Shown piece after piece: positions 8,876 to 15,569 of a stretch of DNA of 64,000 nt. Below the pieces are notes generated by a model, which searched no databases, had not been told where the DNA came from, and worked only from the letters and a program-made list of their open reading frames with translations. How positions within the stretch are numbered: position 1 is the stretch's first letter; each line of letters opens with the position of its first letter. This DNA is from Streptomyces sp. NBC_01465. GTDB taxonomy: Bacteria; Actinomycetota; Actinomycetes; Streptomycetales; Streptomycetaceae. Location of the stretch: positions 1,364,001-1,428,000 of the forward strand of contig NZ_CP109467.1 of the NCBI RefSeq assembly GCF_036227325.1, written 5' to 3'. Made by a program: the position numbers and the translations under genes.

Positions 8876-9661
8876 ATGCTCTCGGAACCACGCTCAGGAC
8901 GGCTGGCCGCATGGGGAAATGCCCTTTTGGCCGGGAATGTTTCACCCGATGATGCGGCACTCGCGATCGTCGGGGGTGATGCGGTGCACAGGGTCGCCGG
9001 ACTGCCCGGCGAGTCGGGCCCGGTCGGACTCACGCTGGCGCTCGGCCGGCTGCGCACGCTCGGGGTGACCGGATACCGTGTCGCGCTGCCCGCGCCGGGG
9101 CATCCGCTGGGGCTCAGCGGCCCGCCGGAGTTCAATGCGCGGGCGCTGGAGGCCGAGGAGGGCGTGGTCGGCTTCGGGGCTCCGTACGGACTCGTACCGG
9201 AGATATACGAGGCCGGGACCGCGGGCGATCTGCATGTGGAGGTGGTCTGGCACTGTCTGGCGGTGCGCGAGGCGCCGCCCGCGGACGTGCCGTCGCTGGG
9301 CGAGGCGGAGCGGGAGCTCGCGGAGGCGCTGCGGGATGCGACGGCGCTGCTCTCCCGGCTGGACGTGGCCGGGTCGGGTCCGGTCGCCGCGGCCGCGATC
9401 GACGCCTACCGGGCGCGGGTGGAGGGGTCCGGCGGGGAGGTGCTCGCTCCGGGGTATCCGCCGCGTGCGGTACGGGTGTTGGAGCTGGCGCAGCGGGTGG
9501 GGCTGCTGGTCTCGGTGGCGTACGAGAGCGGTCACGGCGGTGCGGTGAGCGCCTCGGAGATGGCGGCCCGCGGTGAGGCGCTGCGGCCGGTGGAGCGGGT
9601 GGCGCGGCGGGCCCAGGTGGCGGCGTTCAACGCGTTCGTGGAGGAGCGGGAGCGGGGCTGA
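8876..9661 (+). CDS. conserved hypothetical protein
   Basis: A 261-aa soluble protein with no recognised catalytic motif. It begins MLSEPRSGRLAAWGNALLAG and includes a central GYRVALPAPGHPLGLSGPPE segment and an acidic-helical C-terminal half (EAERELAEALRDATALLSRL). No signal peptide or membrane segment. Its Gly/Ala/Pro-rich composition fits the host. Genome context (divergent from an ABC ATPase, convergent on chaplins) does not suggest a function. Such proteins are found in this place in other Streptomyces as far as I recall; function unknown. Confidence 0.8.
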   Translation: MLSEPRSGRLAAWGNALLAGNVSPDDAALAIVGGDAVHRVAGLPGESGPVGLTLALGRLRTLGVTGYRVALPAPGHPLGLSGPPEFNARALEAEEGVVGFGAPYGLVPEIYEAGTAGDLHVEVVWHCLAVREAPPADVPSLGEAERELAEALRDATALLSRLDVAGSGPVAAAAIDAYRARVEGSGGEVLAPGYPPRAVRVLELAQRVGLLVSVAYESGHGGAVSASEMAARGEALRPVERVARRAQVAAFNAFVEERERG

Positions 9662-9679
9662 GGCTCCCTGGGGAACGGG

Positions 9680-9713
9680 AGAGCCCCGCGGACCGGATGG
9701 TCCGCGGGGCTCT
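9680..9713. terminator. terminator hairpin between convergent genes
   Basis: AGAGCCCCGCGGACC (9680-9694) pairs perfectly with 9699-9713 around a GGAT loop, 19 nt after the hypothetical gene's stop and 15 nt beyond the chaplin stop on the other strand. Probably works in both directions. Confidence 0.85.
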
Positions 9714-9727
9714 TGTCATGCGTGGTG

Positions 9728-9967
9728 TCAGCGGTTCTCGCCGGCGTTGTGGAACGTCGGGTTCAGACCACCGATGGCCGTGACGGTGTTGCCAATGGCG
9801 TTGACCGGCACGTGGACGGGGACCTGAGCCTGGTTGCCCGAGGCGACACCCGGGGAGAGCTCGGCCTTGCCGTCAGCCTTGGCGTCGGCGAGCGCGGCGC
9901 CCGCGGAGGCACCGGCGGCGATACCGGCAACGGCGAGGACCAGGGCGGCCTTCTTGGCGATGTTCAT
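9728..9967 (-). CDS. short chaplin, cysteine-free (ChpE-like copy 1)
   Basis: A 79-aa secreted protein. Signal peptide residues 1-28 (NIAKKAALVLAVAGIAAG... ending ALA). The mature part is essentially one chaplin domain: GVASGNQAQVPVHVPVNAIG, NTVTAIGGLNP. Chaplins are hydrophobic, amyloid-forming surface proteins that coat aerial hyphae and spores. This copy has no cysteine, a feature of ChpE; other short chaplins have two. AGGAGG precedes the ATG. The next gene on the same strand, 218 bp upstream, is a second cysteine-free chaplin, so the pair looks like a duplication. Copy 1 is the more diverged. Confidence 0.92.
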   Translation of the reverse strand: MNIAKKAALVLAVAGIAAGASAGAALADAKADGKAELSPGVASGNQAQVPVHVPVNAIGNTVTAIGGLNPTFHNAGENR

Positions 9968-10109
9968 GGGAAGTGTTCCTCCTGCTGATTTACGTTTCGA
10001 CCCCAGCCGCGGGGTCGCACGCTGGAAAACGCTTGGGCCGTCCGGATGACACGGGGCGAGTGCACGATGCGCCCATTTGGAGCAATCAAGGTCAGACCCG
10101 GAAAACCGG

Positions 10110-10139
10110 ACCGGCCCCCAGGCATGCCTGGGGGCCGGT
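10110..10139. terminator. 30-nt perfect palindrome, terminator of chaplin copy 2
   Basis: ACCGGCCCCCAGGCA followed directly by its reverse complement (10110-10139). It lies 47 nt past the stop of the upstream chaplin, between the two chaplin genes, so the two are probably separate transcripts. Confidence 0.8.
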
Positions 10140-10185
10140 GGTCACTGTGCGGCGCGAGCGCCGTTCAGCTGTTGATTCCGCTGGG

Positions 10186-10434
10186 TCAGCGGTTGACGCC
10201 GTCGTTCCCGAAGGTCGGGTTGAGGGCGCCGATCACGTTGACGGTGTTGCCCACGGCGTTCACCGGGACGTGCACGGGAGCCTGAACAAGGTTGCCCGCG
10301 ACGACGCCCGGGGACTTGACGGCCTTGCCGTTGGCGTGGGCGCCACCGTCGGTGGCGGAGGCGACACCGGCACCCGCGGCGACGACGCCACCGGCGATGA
10401 GGGCGATGGCGGTGGCCTTCTTCATGCTGTTCAC
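10186..10434 (-). CDS. chpE: short chaplin, cysteine-free (ChpE)
   Basis: An 82-aa secreted protein with signal peptide (residues 1-27, ending ASA) and a single chaplin domain: SPGVVAGNLVQAPVHVPVNA, VGNTVNVIGALNPTFGN. It lacks cysteines and has the TDGGAHANGKAVKSPGV segment that I recall from ChpE of S. coelicolor (SCO1800). ChpE is one of the minimal chaplins and is expressed already in vegetative growth. The start has an AGGATCCTCC-context site (AGGAGG on the coding strand). A two-component regulator gene lies just upstream on the same strand. Confidence 0.92.
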   Translation of the reverse strand: MNSMKKATAIALIAGGVVAAGAGVASATDGGAHANGKAVKSPGVVAGNLVQAPVHVPVNAVGNTVNVIGALNPTFGNDGVNR

Positions 10435-10582
10435 TTCAGGATCCTCCTAGCAATCGCTGCGGCCAGCCGCCGCAGCACGCCATGGAGAACGGCCGTACCC
10501 CGATCTGGATGCGCCGGACGGGCGACATACACCCGACGGTATGAATCTCGGACCGGAGGACGACAGTCCGCTCTGCGGCGTT

Positions 10583-11227
10583 TCAGCCGGTCACACCGTG
10601 TCGCACCGCCCAGAGGGCCGCTTGGGTGCGGTCCGCGAGATCGAGCTTCATCAGAATGTTCGACACATGGGTCTTGACCGTCTTCTCGGAGAGAACGAGA
10701 GCGCGGGCGATCTCACGGTTGGAGCGGCCGTCGGCGATCAGGCCGAGGACCTGGCGCTCGCGCTCGGTGAGTGTGGTGCCCCTCCCCTGGCCGCTGCCGT
10801 GCTCGTCCTGCGAGAGGAGCGCGCCCGCCACCTCCGGCTGGAGCAGGACGTGGCCCGCGTGCACGGAGCGGATGGCGCCGGCGAGAGCCTCGGGGTCGAC
10901 GTCCTTGTACACGTAACCCGACGCACCCGCGCGCAGGGCGGGGACCACCGTGCGCTTCTCGGTGAAGCTGGTGACCACCAACACCTTGGCGGGGTTGGCC
11001 AGTTCGCGGAGTTTCCGCAGGGCCTCGATGCCGTCCATGCCGGGCATCTTGACGTCCATCAGGACGACGTCGGGGCGCAGCTCCTCGGCGCGGGCGACGC
11101 CCTCGGCGCCGTCGGACGCCTCGCCGACCACCTCGATGTCGTCCTGGATCTCCAGGAAGGTACGCAGGCCGCGGCGGACCACCTGGTGGTCGTCGACCAG
11201 GAGTACGCGGATCACCTTGTCAGCCAC
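10583..11227 (-). CDS. NarL/LuxR-family response regulator
   Basis: A 214-aa regulator. The receiver domain carries the acidic pair DD at 12-13, phospho-acceptor D58 in VVLMDVKMPG, T/S in VVTSF and K in GYVYKD. The LuxR-type helix-turn-helix (about residues 150-210) shows LTERERQVLGLIADGRSNRE and VKTHVSNILMKL. Its start overlaps the 3' end of the sensor kinase gene by 8 nt, so the two are translationally coupled and form a cognate pair. Target genes are not shown by the sequence. A partial palindrome upstream of the kinase (12424-12439) is a candidate autoregulatory site. Confidence 0.95.
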   Translation of the reverse strand: MADKVIRVLLVDDHQVVRRGLRTFLEIQDDIEVVGEASDGAEGVARAEELRPDVVLMDVKMPGMDGIEALRKLRELANPAKVLVVTSFTEKRTVVPALRAGASGYVYKDVDPEALAGAIRSVHAGHVLLQPEVAGALLSQDEHGSGQGRGTTLTERERQVLGLIADGRSNREIARALVLSEKTVKTHVSNILMKLDLADRTQAALWAVRHGVTG

Positions 11228-12371
11228 CGGGGACCTCCATCTCGATTGTCGTTCCCTTGCCGGGCGCGGACTCCACGGTCAGCTGCCCGCCGACGCCGCT
11301 CGCCCGGTCGCGCATCGAGACCAGGCCCAGGTGCCTTCCCGCGCGGCGGACGGTGCTGGGCTCGAAGCCGGCGCCGTCGTCGGTGACGCGCAGGACGGTG
11401 CCCCGGCCGCACTGGTCGAGTACGACGTCGACGTGTTCCGCGCCGGAGTGGCGCAGGGCGTTGTGCAGGGCCTCCTGGGCGACCCGGAGCAGCGCTTCCT
11501 CCTGGGCCGCGGGCAGGGCCCGTACCTGACAGCAGTCGAAGGTGACGTGCGCCGAGTGGGCGCGGTCCAGGACCTGGATCTGGGTGCGCAGGGTGGCGGC
11601 CAGGCCGTCCTCGTCGAGGCCTGCGGGGCGCAACTCGACCACGGCGGCGCGCAGTTCGTCGGCTGCCTCCGCCGCGAGGGCCGCCACCTGGTGGAGCTCC
11701 TCCTTGGCGCGGGCCGGGTCGCGGTCCACGAGGGTGGCCGCGGCCTGGGCGGTGAGGCGGAGCGAGAAGAGCTTCTGGCTGACCGCGTCGTGGAGCTCGT
11801 GGGCCAGGCGGGAACGTTCCTCCGCGATGGTCAGCTCGCGGCTGCGCTCGTAGAGGCGGGCGTTGGTGAGGGCGATCGCGGCGTGCTGGGCGAGGATCGT
11901 CAGGAGCTCCTCGTCGTCGGCGGTGAAGCCGCAGGTGTCCGTGGGCTTGGGGCACCTCTTGTTGGCGAGGAAGAGTGCGCCGATCACCTCGTCGCCGTCG
12001 CGGATCGGCAGTCCCAGGAAGTCGGACATGTCGGGGTGCGCGGAGGGCCAGCCCTCGAAGCGGGGGTCCTTGCGCACGTCGGCCAGCCGCTCGGTCTTCG
12101 CCTCGCGCAGCATCGCGGCGAGGATGCCGTGCTGACGGGGCAGCGGGCCGATCGCCTTCCACTGGGCGTCGCTGACGCCGTCGACCACGAACTGGGCGAA
12201 GCCGCCGTGGTCGTCGGGGACGCCGAGAGCCGCGTACTCGGCGTCCAGGAGTTCGCGGGCCGAGGCGACGATCGTCTTGAGGACGTCGCGCACCTCCAGA
12301 TGCCGGCTCATGGCGAGCAGCGCGGTGGACACCGCGGACAGGCCTGATCGTGGGACGTGGGACATGGGCAC
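11220..12371 (-). CDS. GAF-domain sensor histidine kinase (HisKA_3 type)
   Basis: A 383-aa soluble kinase. Residues about 20-170 form a GAF sensor domain (VLKTIVASARELLDAEYAAL ... GLPIRDGDEVIGALFLANK). HisKA_3 phospho-acceptor site: RLAHELHDAVSQ, with the likely phosphorylated histidine at 194. HATPase motifs: VAQEALHNALRHS (N-box), VTDDGAGF and LGLVSMRDRA. No membrane segments, so it senses a cytoplasmic signal, as in DevS/NreB-like kinases; no heme-binding evidence can be judged. An alternative ATG lies two codons downstream (12365). Encoded directly before its response regulator. Confidence 0.94.
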   Translation of the reverse strand: MPMSHVPRSGLSAVSTALLAMSRHLEVRDVLKTIVASARELLDAEYAALGVPDDHGGFAQFVVDGVSDAQWKAIGPLPRQHGILAAMLREAKTERLADVRKDPRFEGWPSAHPDMSDFLGLPIRDGDEVIGALFLANKRCPKPTDTCGFTADDEELLTILAQHAAIALTNARLYERSRELTIAEERSRLAHELHDAVSQKLFSLRLTAQAAATLVDRDPARAKEELHQVAALAAEAADELRAAVVELRPAGLDEDGLAATLRTQIQVLDRAHSAHVTFDCCQVRALPAAQEEALLRVAQEALHNALRHSGAEHVDVVLDQCGRGTVLRVTDDGAGFEPSTVRRAGRHLGLVSMRDRASGVGGQLTVESAPGKGTTIEMEVPGG

Positions 12372-12423
12372 ACCGTACCGGCGGGTGTGGAACGTACGGA
12401 TCAGGCTGTGGGCGGCAGTTGAT

Positions 12424-12439
12424 TAGTCCGCAGGGACTA
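12424..12439. promoter_or_regulatory. candidate regulator site TAGTCC-4-GGACTA
   Basis: Inverted repeat of 6-bp arms (12424-12429, 12434-12439) in the 164-bp region between the divergent kinase and SDR genes, 53 bp before the kinase start. NarL-family regulators bind such short palindromes, so autoregulation is conceivable, but this is inference. Confidence 0.4.
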
Positions 12440-12535
12440 GGTCGATGGGGGGTGCGGTGGTGCGGCTCGCGGCCGACGCGGGGGGCCGGGGTCCGTTCCT
12501 ACGTTGGAGGCACACAGCGAAGAGGGGACCGTGTC

Positions 12536-13234
12536 ATGTCGGTAGCGATCATCACCGGAGCTTCGAAGGGGCTGGGGCGCGCGCTCGCGGCGGGGCTCGC
12601 GGAGCGGGGCTGGGACCTGGTGCTCGACGCCAGGACGGCCGGCGTACTGGAGGAGACCGCGCGGGAGCTGGGGAAGTACGGCTCGCGGGTGGTGGCGGTG
12701 GCCGGGGACGTCACGGACGCCGCACACCGGGCGGAGCTGGTGGCCGCGGCCCGGGAGCTCGGGGGGCTGGACCTGCTGGTGAGCAATGCGAGTGCGCTGG
12801 GTGCGGAGCCGCTGGTACGGCTGGAGTCACTGGGCCTGGACGGGCTGCGGGCGGCGCTGGAGACGAATGTGGTGGCCGCGCTCGGTCTCGTACAGGAGTC
12901 GCTGGAGCTGTTGCGTGCGGGTGACACCGGCACGGTGATCGCGGTGAGCTCGGACGCGGCGGCCGAGGCGTACGAGACCTGGGGCGGCTACGGGGCGTCG
13001 AAGGCGGCCCTGGACCACCTGGCGGCGGTGCTGGCGGTGGAGGAGCCGGGGCTGCGGGTGTGGGCGGTGGACCCGGGGGACATGGGGACGGACCTGTACG
13101 CGGCGGCGGTGCCGGGGGACGAGGAGGGGCGGCCGGATCCGGGGAGCGTGGTGCCGGGGTTCCTGCGGCTGCTGGACGAGCGGCCTGTCAGTGGGCGCTA
13201 CTCCGCCCCTGCGCTGCTGGAGGAGGGGCGATGA
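12536..13234 (+). CDS. short-chain dehydrogenase/reductase
   Basis: A 232-aa classical SDR. Seen: TGASKGLGRAL (cofactor-binding TGxxxGxG, residues 7-17), a D residue following the second strand (VLDARTA), SNAS in the NNAG position, VSSDAA with the catalytic serine, and YGASK with the catalytic Tyr-x3-Lys. DPGDMGTDLY follows at the substrate loop. Cofactor likely NAD(P)H; substrate unknown. The ATG at 12536 was chosen over a longer open frame because the Rossmann fold starts at once. Its last 50 nt, including the stop and the following start codon, are duplicated 155 bp downstream. Confidence 0.92.
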   Translation: MSVAIITGASKGLGRALAAGLAERGWDLVLDARTAGVLEETARELGKYGSRVVAVAGDVTDAAHRAELVAAARELGGLDLLVSNASALGAEPLVRLESLGLDGLRAALETNVVAALGLVQESLELLRAGDTGTVIAVSSDAAAEAYETWGGYGASKAALDHLAAVLAVEEPGLRVWAVDPGDMGTDLYAAAVPGDEEGRPDPGSVVPGFLRLLDERPVSGRYSAPALLEEGR

Positions 13235-13239
13235 GCGCG
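13181..13239. repeat. 59-bp direct repeat, copy 1 (SDR stop / start junction)
   Basis: Copy 1 covers the last codons of the SDR gene, the GGAGG ribosome-binding site and ATGAGCGCG. It matches 13336-13394 at 53 of 59 positions. The repeat therefore carries a complete stop/start coupling junction. Confidence 0.85.
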
Positions 13240-13389
13240 TTGAACACGCATGGAGAGCGACGGTCGGCGGACGGAGTCCGGCGCAGCCGTCCCGAAGCCT
13301 GCGGAGCAGTGCGAGGGCGGCGTCCAAAAGGGGTGCGGCCTGCGAGTGGGCGCTACTCCGCCCCCGCGCTGCTGGGGGCTGGGCGATGA
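13231..13389 (+). CDS. 52-aa mini-ORF between duplicated junctions
   Basis: The ATG overlaps the SDR stop (ATGA), and its own stop overlaps the QueA-like start in the same way. It is preceded by GGAGGGGCG. The peptide begins MSALNTHGERR and ends GRYSAPALLGAGR, echoing the SDR C-terminus GRYSAPALLEEGR because the coding DNA is a repeat. It is Arg/Gly-rich with no domain. Most likely it is a by-product of a duplication or small insertion that kept translational coupling from SDR to the QueA-like gene; a functional peptide is not excluded. Confidence 0.5.
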   Translation: MSALNTHGERRSADGVRRSRPEACGAVRGRRPKGVRPASGRYSAPALLGAGR

Positions 13390-13394
13390 GCGCG
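13336..13394. repeat. 59-bp direct repeat, copy 2 (junction to the QueA-like gene)
   Basis: Copy 2 ends with the real start of the QueA-like gene (ATG at 13386). It differs from copy 1 at six positions, mainly in the ribosome-binding site (GGGGGCTGGGCG in place of GGAGGAGGGGCG), so copy 2 has the weaker site. Confidence 0.85.
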
Positions 13395-14471
13395 CCGGTG
13401 GCCCTGAGGGTGCCTGAGGAGTTGTTGGCTTCCGTGCCTGCCGAGGAGCGGGGGGACGGGCGGGACGACGTACGGCTGATGGTGTCCCGGGGGAATGCCG
13501 TCTCGCACCATTCCTTTCGGGAGCTGCCCGTGCAGCTGCGGGCCGGGGACGTGCTCGTCGTCAATACGTCGCAGACCTTGCCGGCAGCGGTGGACGGGCG
13601 AGTAGGGGACTCCCGGGTGGTCGTGCACTTCTCCACCCGGGGCGACGACGGGCGGTGGGTCGTCGAGCTGCGGCATCCACTGGCCGGCGGGAGCACACGG
13701 CGGCGGCACGGAGGGCCCGCCGGGGCCGTGGTGCGGCTGCCGGGGGGTGTGCGGCTCGTGCTGGAGCGGCCGTTGCGGGACGGGGAGGACCGGCTCTGGT
13801 GGGCCCGGCCCTCCGTGTCCGACGTCGTGGACGTACTGCGGCGGCACGGGCGGCCCATCCGTTACCCGTACACACTGCGCGACCAGCCGCTCGCCGCGCA
13901 TCAGACCGTCTTCGCGCTGCCCTCCCCCGACGGGGCCGGGTCCGCGGAGATGCCGAGTGCCGCGCGGCCCTTCACCGCGGGGCTCGTGGCGGAGCTGGTG
14001 AGCCGGGGCGTGCAGTTCGCGCCGATCACGCTGCACACCGGTGTCGCGTCGACGGAGGCGCACGAGACGCCGTATCCGGAGCGGTTCGAGGTGTCGGCGG
14101 CGACCGCCCGGCTGGTGAACGCCGCCCGTGCGGGCGGCGGGCGCATCGTGGCGGTGGGGACGACGGCCGTCCGCGCGCTGGAGACCGCCACGGGACCCGA
14201 CGGGGTGGTGCGCGCGCTCTCCGGGTGGACGGATCTTGTCGTCACGCCGGAGCGCGGGGTGCGCGCCGTGGACGGGCTGCTGACCGGGCTGCACGAGCCG
14301 GAGGCCTCGCATCTGCTGATGCTCGAGGCGATCGCCGGGAGCGAGGCGCTGAGCCGCAGTTACGCGGAAGCGCTCCGGGAGCTCTACCTCTGGCATGAGT
14401 TCGGGGACGTCCATCTCATCCTTCCGAATGAGGATGATTACGCTCCGGATTGCATCAGCAACTATTGGTGA
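13386..14471 (+). CDS. divergent QueA-like protein (SAM:tRNA ribosyltransferase-isomerase family)
   Basis: A 361-aa member of the QueA family, whose classical enzyme transfers and isomerises the ribosyl moiety of SAM onto preQ1 in tRNA. Family features: DDVRLMVSRG and AGDVLVVNTSQTLPA near the N-terminus; GTTAVRALETA; and a C-terminal block GLHEPEASHLLMLEAIAG ... LREL...EFGDVHLIL. The central active-site region differs: canonical PTAGLHF is replaced by PFTAGLVAEL, HVGxGTF by HTGVASTEAHE, and the HxMHxE motif is absent. It may therefore act on another substrate. Start set at the ATG inside the second junction repeat. Confidence 0.85.
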   Translation: MSAPVALRVPEELLASVPAEERGDGRDDVRLMVSRGNAVSHHSFRELPVQLRAGDVLVVNTSQTLPAAVDGRVGDSRVVVHFSTRGDDGRWVVELRHPLAGGSTRRRHGGPAGAVVRLPGGVRLVLERPLRDGEDRLWWARPSVSDVVDVLRRHGRPIRYPYTLRDQPLAAHQTVFALPSPDGAGSAEMPSAARPFTAGLVAELVSRGVQFAPITLHTGVASTEAHETPYPERFEVSAATARLVNAARAGGGRIVAVGTTAVRALETATGPDGVVRALSGWTDLVVTPERGVRAVDGLLTGLHEPEASHLLMLEAIAGSEALSRSYAEALRELYLWHEFGDVHLILPNEDDYAPDCISNYW

Positions 14472-14734
14472 GCTTGTTACACGTTCGATGTGAGCCCGCG
14501 CATAGGACGCACGTCACTTACGAACTCCCCTAGTGGACGCATAAGTGCTGTGTGAGCCGGGCATGCGCGGGCACGGGCCCGTTCTCGCACTCCCCTCATC
14601 CACTAAGCAGGATCGTACGTCACACCTTTGCCACAGGTTTTTGCGGCCGCTAACAATGGCTCCCGTCGCCGCCCAAGGGCGCATCGCCGTCCCCGGCATG
14701 AGCGACTCCAGCTATTCGAAGAGGTACGTCTGCA
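14472..14734. other. 263-bp intergenic region upstream of the lytic transglycosylase
   Basis: No gene on either strand. It contains AT-richer stretches and several short repeats (for example the pair of GGACGCA motifs near 14507 and 14535). Long leaders in front of cell-wall hydrolases in Streptomyces often hold riboswitches, but the conserved cores of the c-di-AMP (ydaO) element were not found on inspection. A promoter could not be assigned with confidence. Confidence 0.5.
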
Positions 14735-15490
14735 ATGACCGAGACCAGCACCCCGGGCCACAGTCGTCTGACCAAGACCCACAAGTACTCGATCGCCGGT
14801 GTGGCCGCCGTTGGCGCCGCCGCCCTCGCCTTCTCCCTTGTGCCCGGAAACGCCTCCGCGGAGTCCTCGAAGACGCTCGACGCCTCGACCGCCGCGTTCG
14901 CGACGCAGACCAAGATCCAGGCCGCCAGCGTTCAGCAGCAGCAGGAGAACGCCGAGAAGGCCGCCAAGGAGGCCAAGGCGAAGGCCGACGCCGCCGCCAA
15001 GGCCAAGGCCGCCGCCAAGGCGAAGGCCGACGCGAAGGCCAAGTCCGACGCCGCCGCCAAGGCCAAGGCGGACGCCGATGCGAAGGCCAAGGCCGACGCT
15101 GCCGCCGCCGCGAAGAAGCGCGAGGCCGAGGCCGCCGCGAGCCGCGCCGCCGCCCGTCAGCCCGTCTACGCGAACAACCTGGACGGCTGGATCAACCACG
15201 CGCTGGCCATCATGAAGGAGAAGGGCATCCCCGGCTCCTACGACGGTCTGTACCGCAACATCATCCGCGAGTCGGGCGGCAACCCGAGCGCGATCAACAA
15301 CTACGACATCAACGCCCAGAACGGCACCCCGTCGATCGGTCTGCTCCAGGTCATCCAGCCGACCTTCGACACGTACCACGTCGCGGGCACCGCGAACGAC
15401 CTGTACGACCCGGTCGCCAACATCGTCGCCGCCGCCAACTACGCGGCCGCCACGTACGGTTCGATCGACAACGTCAACGGCGCCTACTGA
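14735..15490 (+). CDS. secreted lytic transglycosylase (SLT-like domain)
   Basis: A 251-aa secreted cell-wall hydrolase. N-terminal signal segment (TKTHKYSIAGVAAVGAAALA ... ASA near residue 42). Residues about 65-140 are a long alpha-helical stretch of Lys/Ala/Asp/Glu (repeated KAKADA), probably a coiled-coil spacer. The C-terminal 100 residues are an SLT-type domain: NIIRESGGNPSAIN with the catalytic glutamate, SIGLLQVIQPTF, DLYDPVANIVAAANYAA. It would cleave peptidoglycan glycan strands, for example during hyphal growth or germination. The distribution of Lys and Ala is a real feature of the protein and not a frame artefact. Confidence 0.93.
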   Translation: MTETSTPGHSRLTKTHKYSIAGVAAVGAAALAFSLVPGNASAESSKTLDASTAAFATQTKIQAASVQQQQENAEKAAKEAKAKADAAAKAKAAAKAKADAKAKSDAAAKAKADADAKAKADAAAAAKKREAEAAASRAAARQPVYANNLDGWINHALAIMKEKGIPGSYDGLYRNIIRESGGNPSAINNYDINAQNGTPSIGLLQVIQPTFDTYHVAGTANDLYDPVANIVAAANYAAATYGSIDNVNGAY

Positions 15491-15506
15491 GCAGCCGGCA
15501 GACACC

Positions 15507-15559
15507 ACGACGCCGAAGGGCGGCACCCGCATCGCGCGGGTGCCGCCCTTCGGCGTCGT
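15507..15559. terminator. bidirectional terminator, 24-bp stem
   Basis: Arms 15507-15530 and 15536-15559 pair perfectly around a 5-nt loop, 17 nt after the transglycosylase stop and 11 nt beyond the stop of the convergent FHA-ABC gene. Confidence 0.9.
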
Positions 15560-15569
15560 ACGGGGTCCG

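Noticed and set aside
14472..14734. ydaO-type c-di-AMP riboswitch before the lytic transglycosylase
   Set aside because: GCTAAC occurs near 14650, but the GGGGAACC and GGGTGAATC cores are missing; only a covariance-model search could revive it.
14960..15160. Repetitive GCCAAGGCC-type DNA in the lytic transglycosylase gene as a tandem repeat element
   Set aside because: It encodes a Lys/Ala/Asp coiled-coil-like helix with preserved reading frame, so it is protein-level repetition, not a mobile or regulatory repeat.
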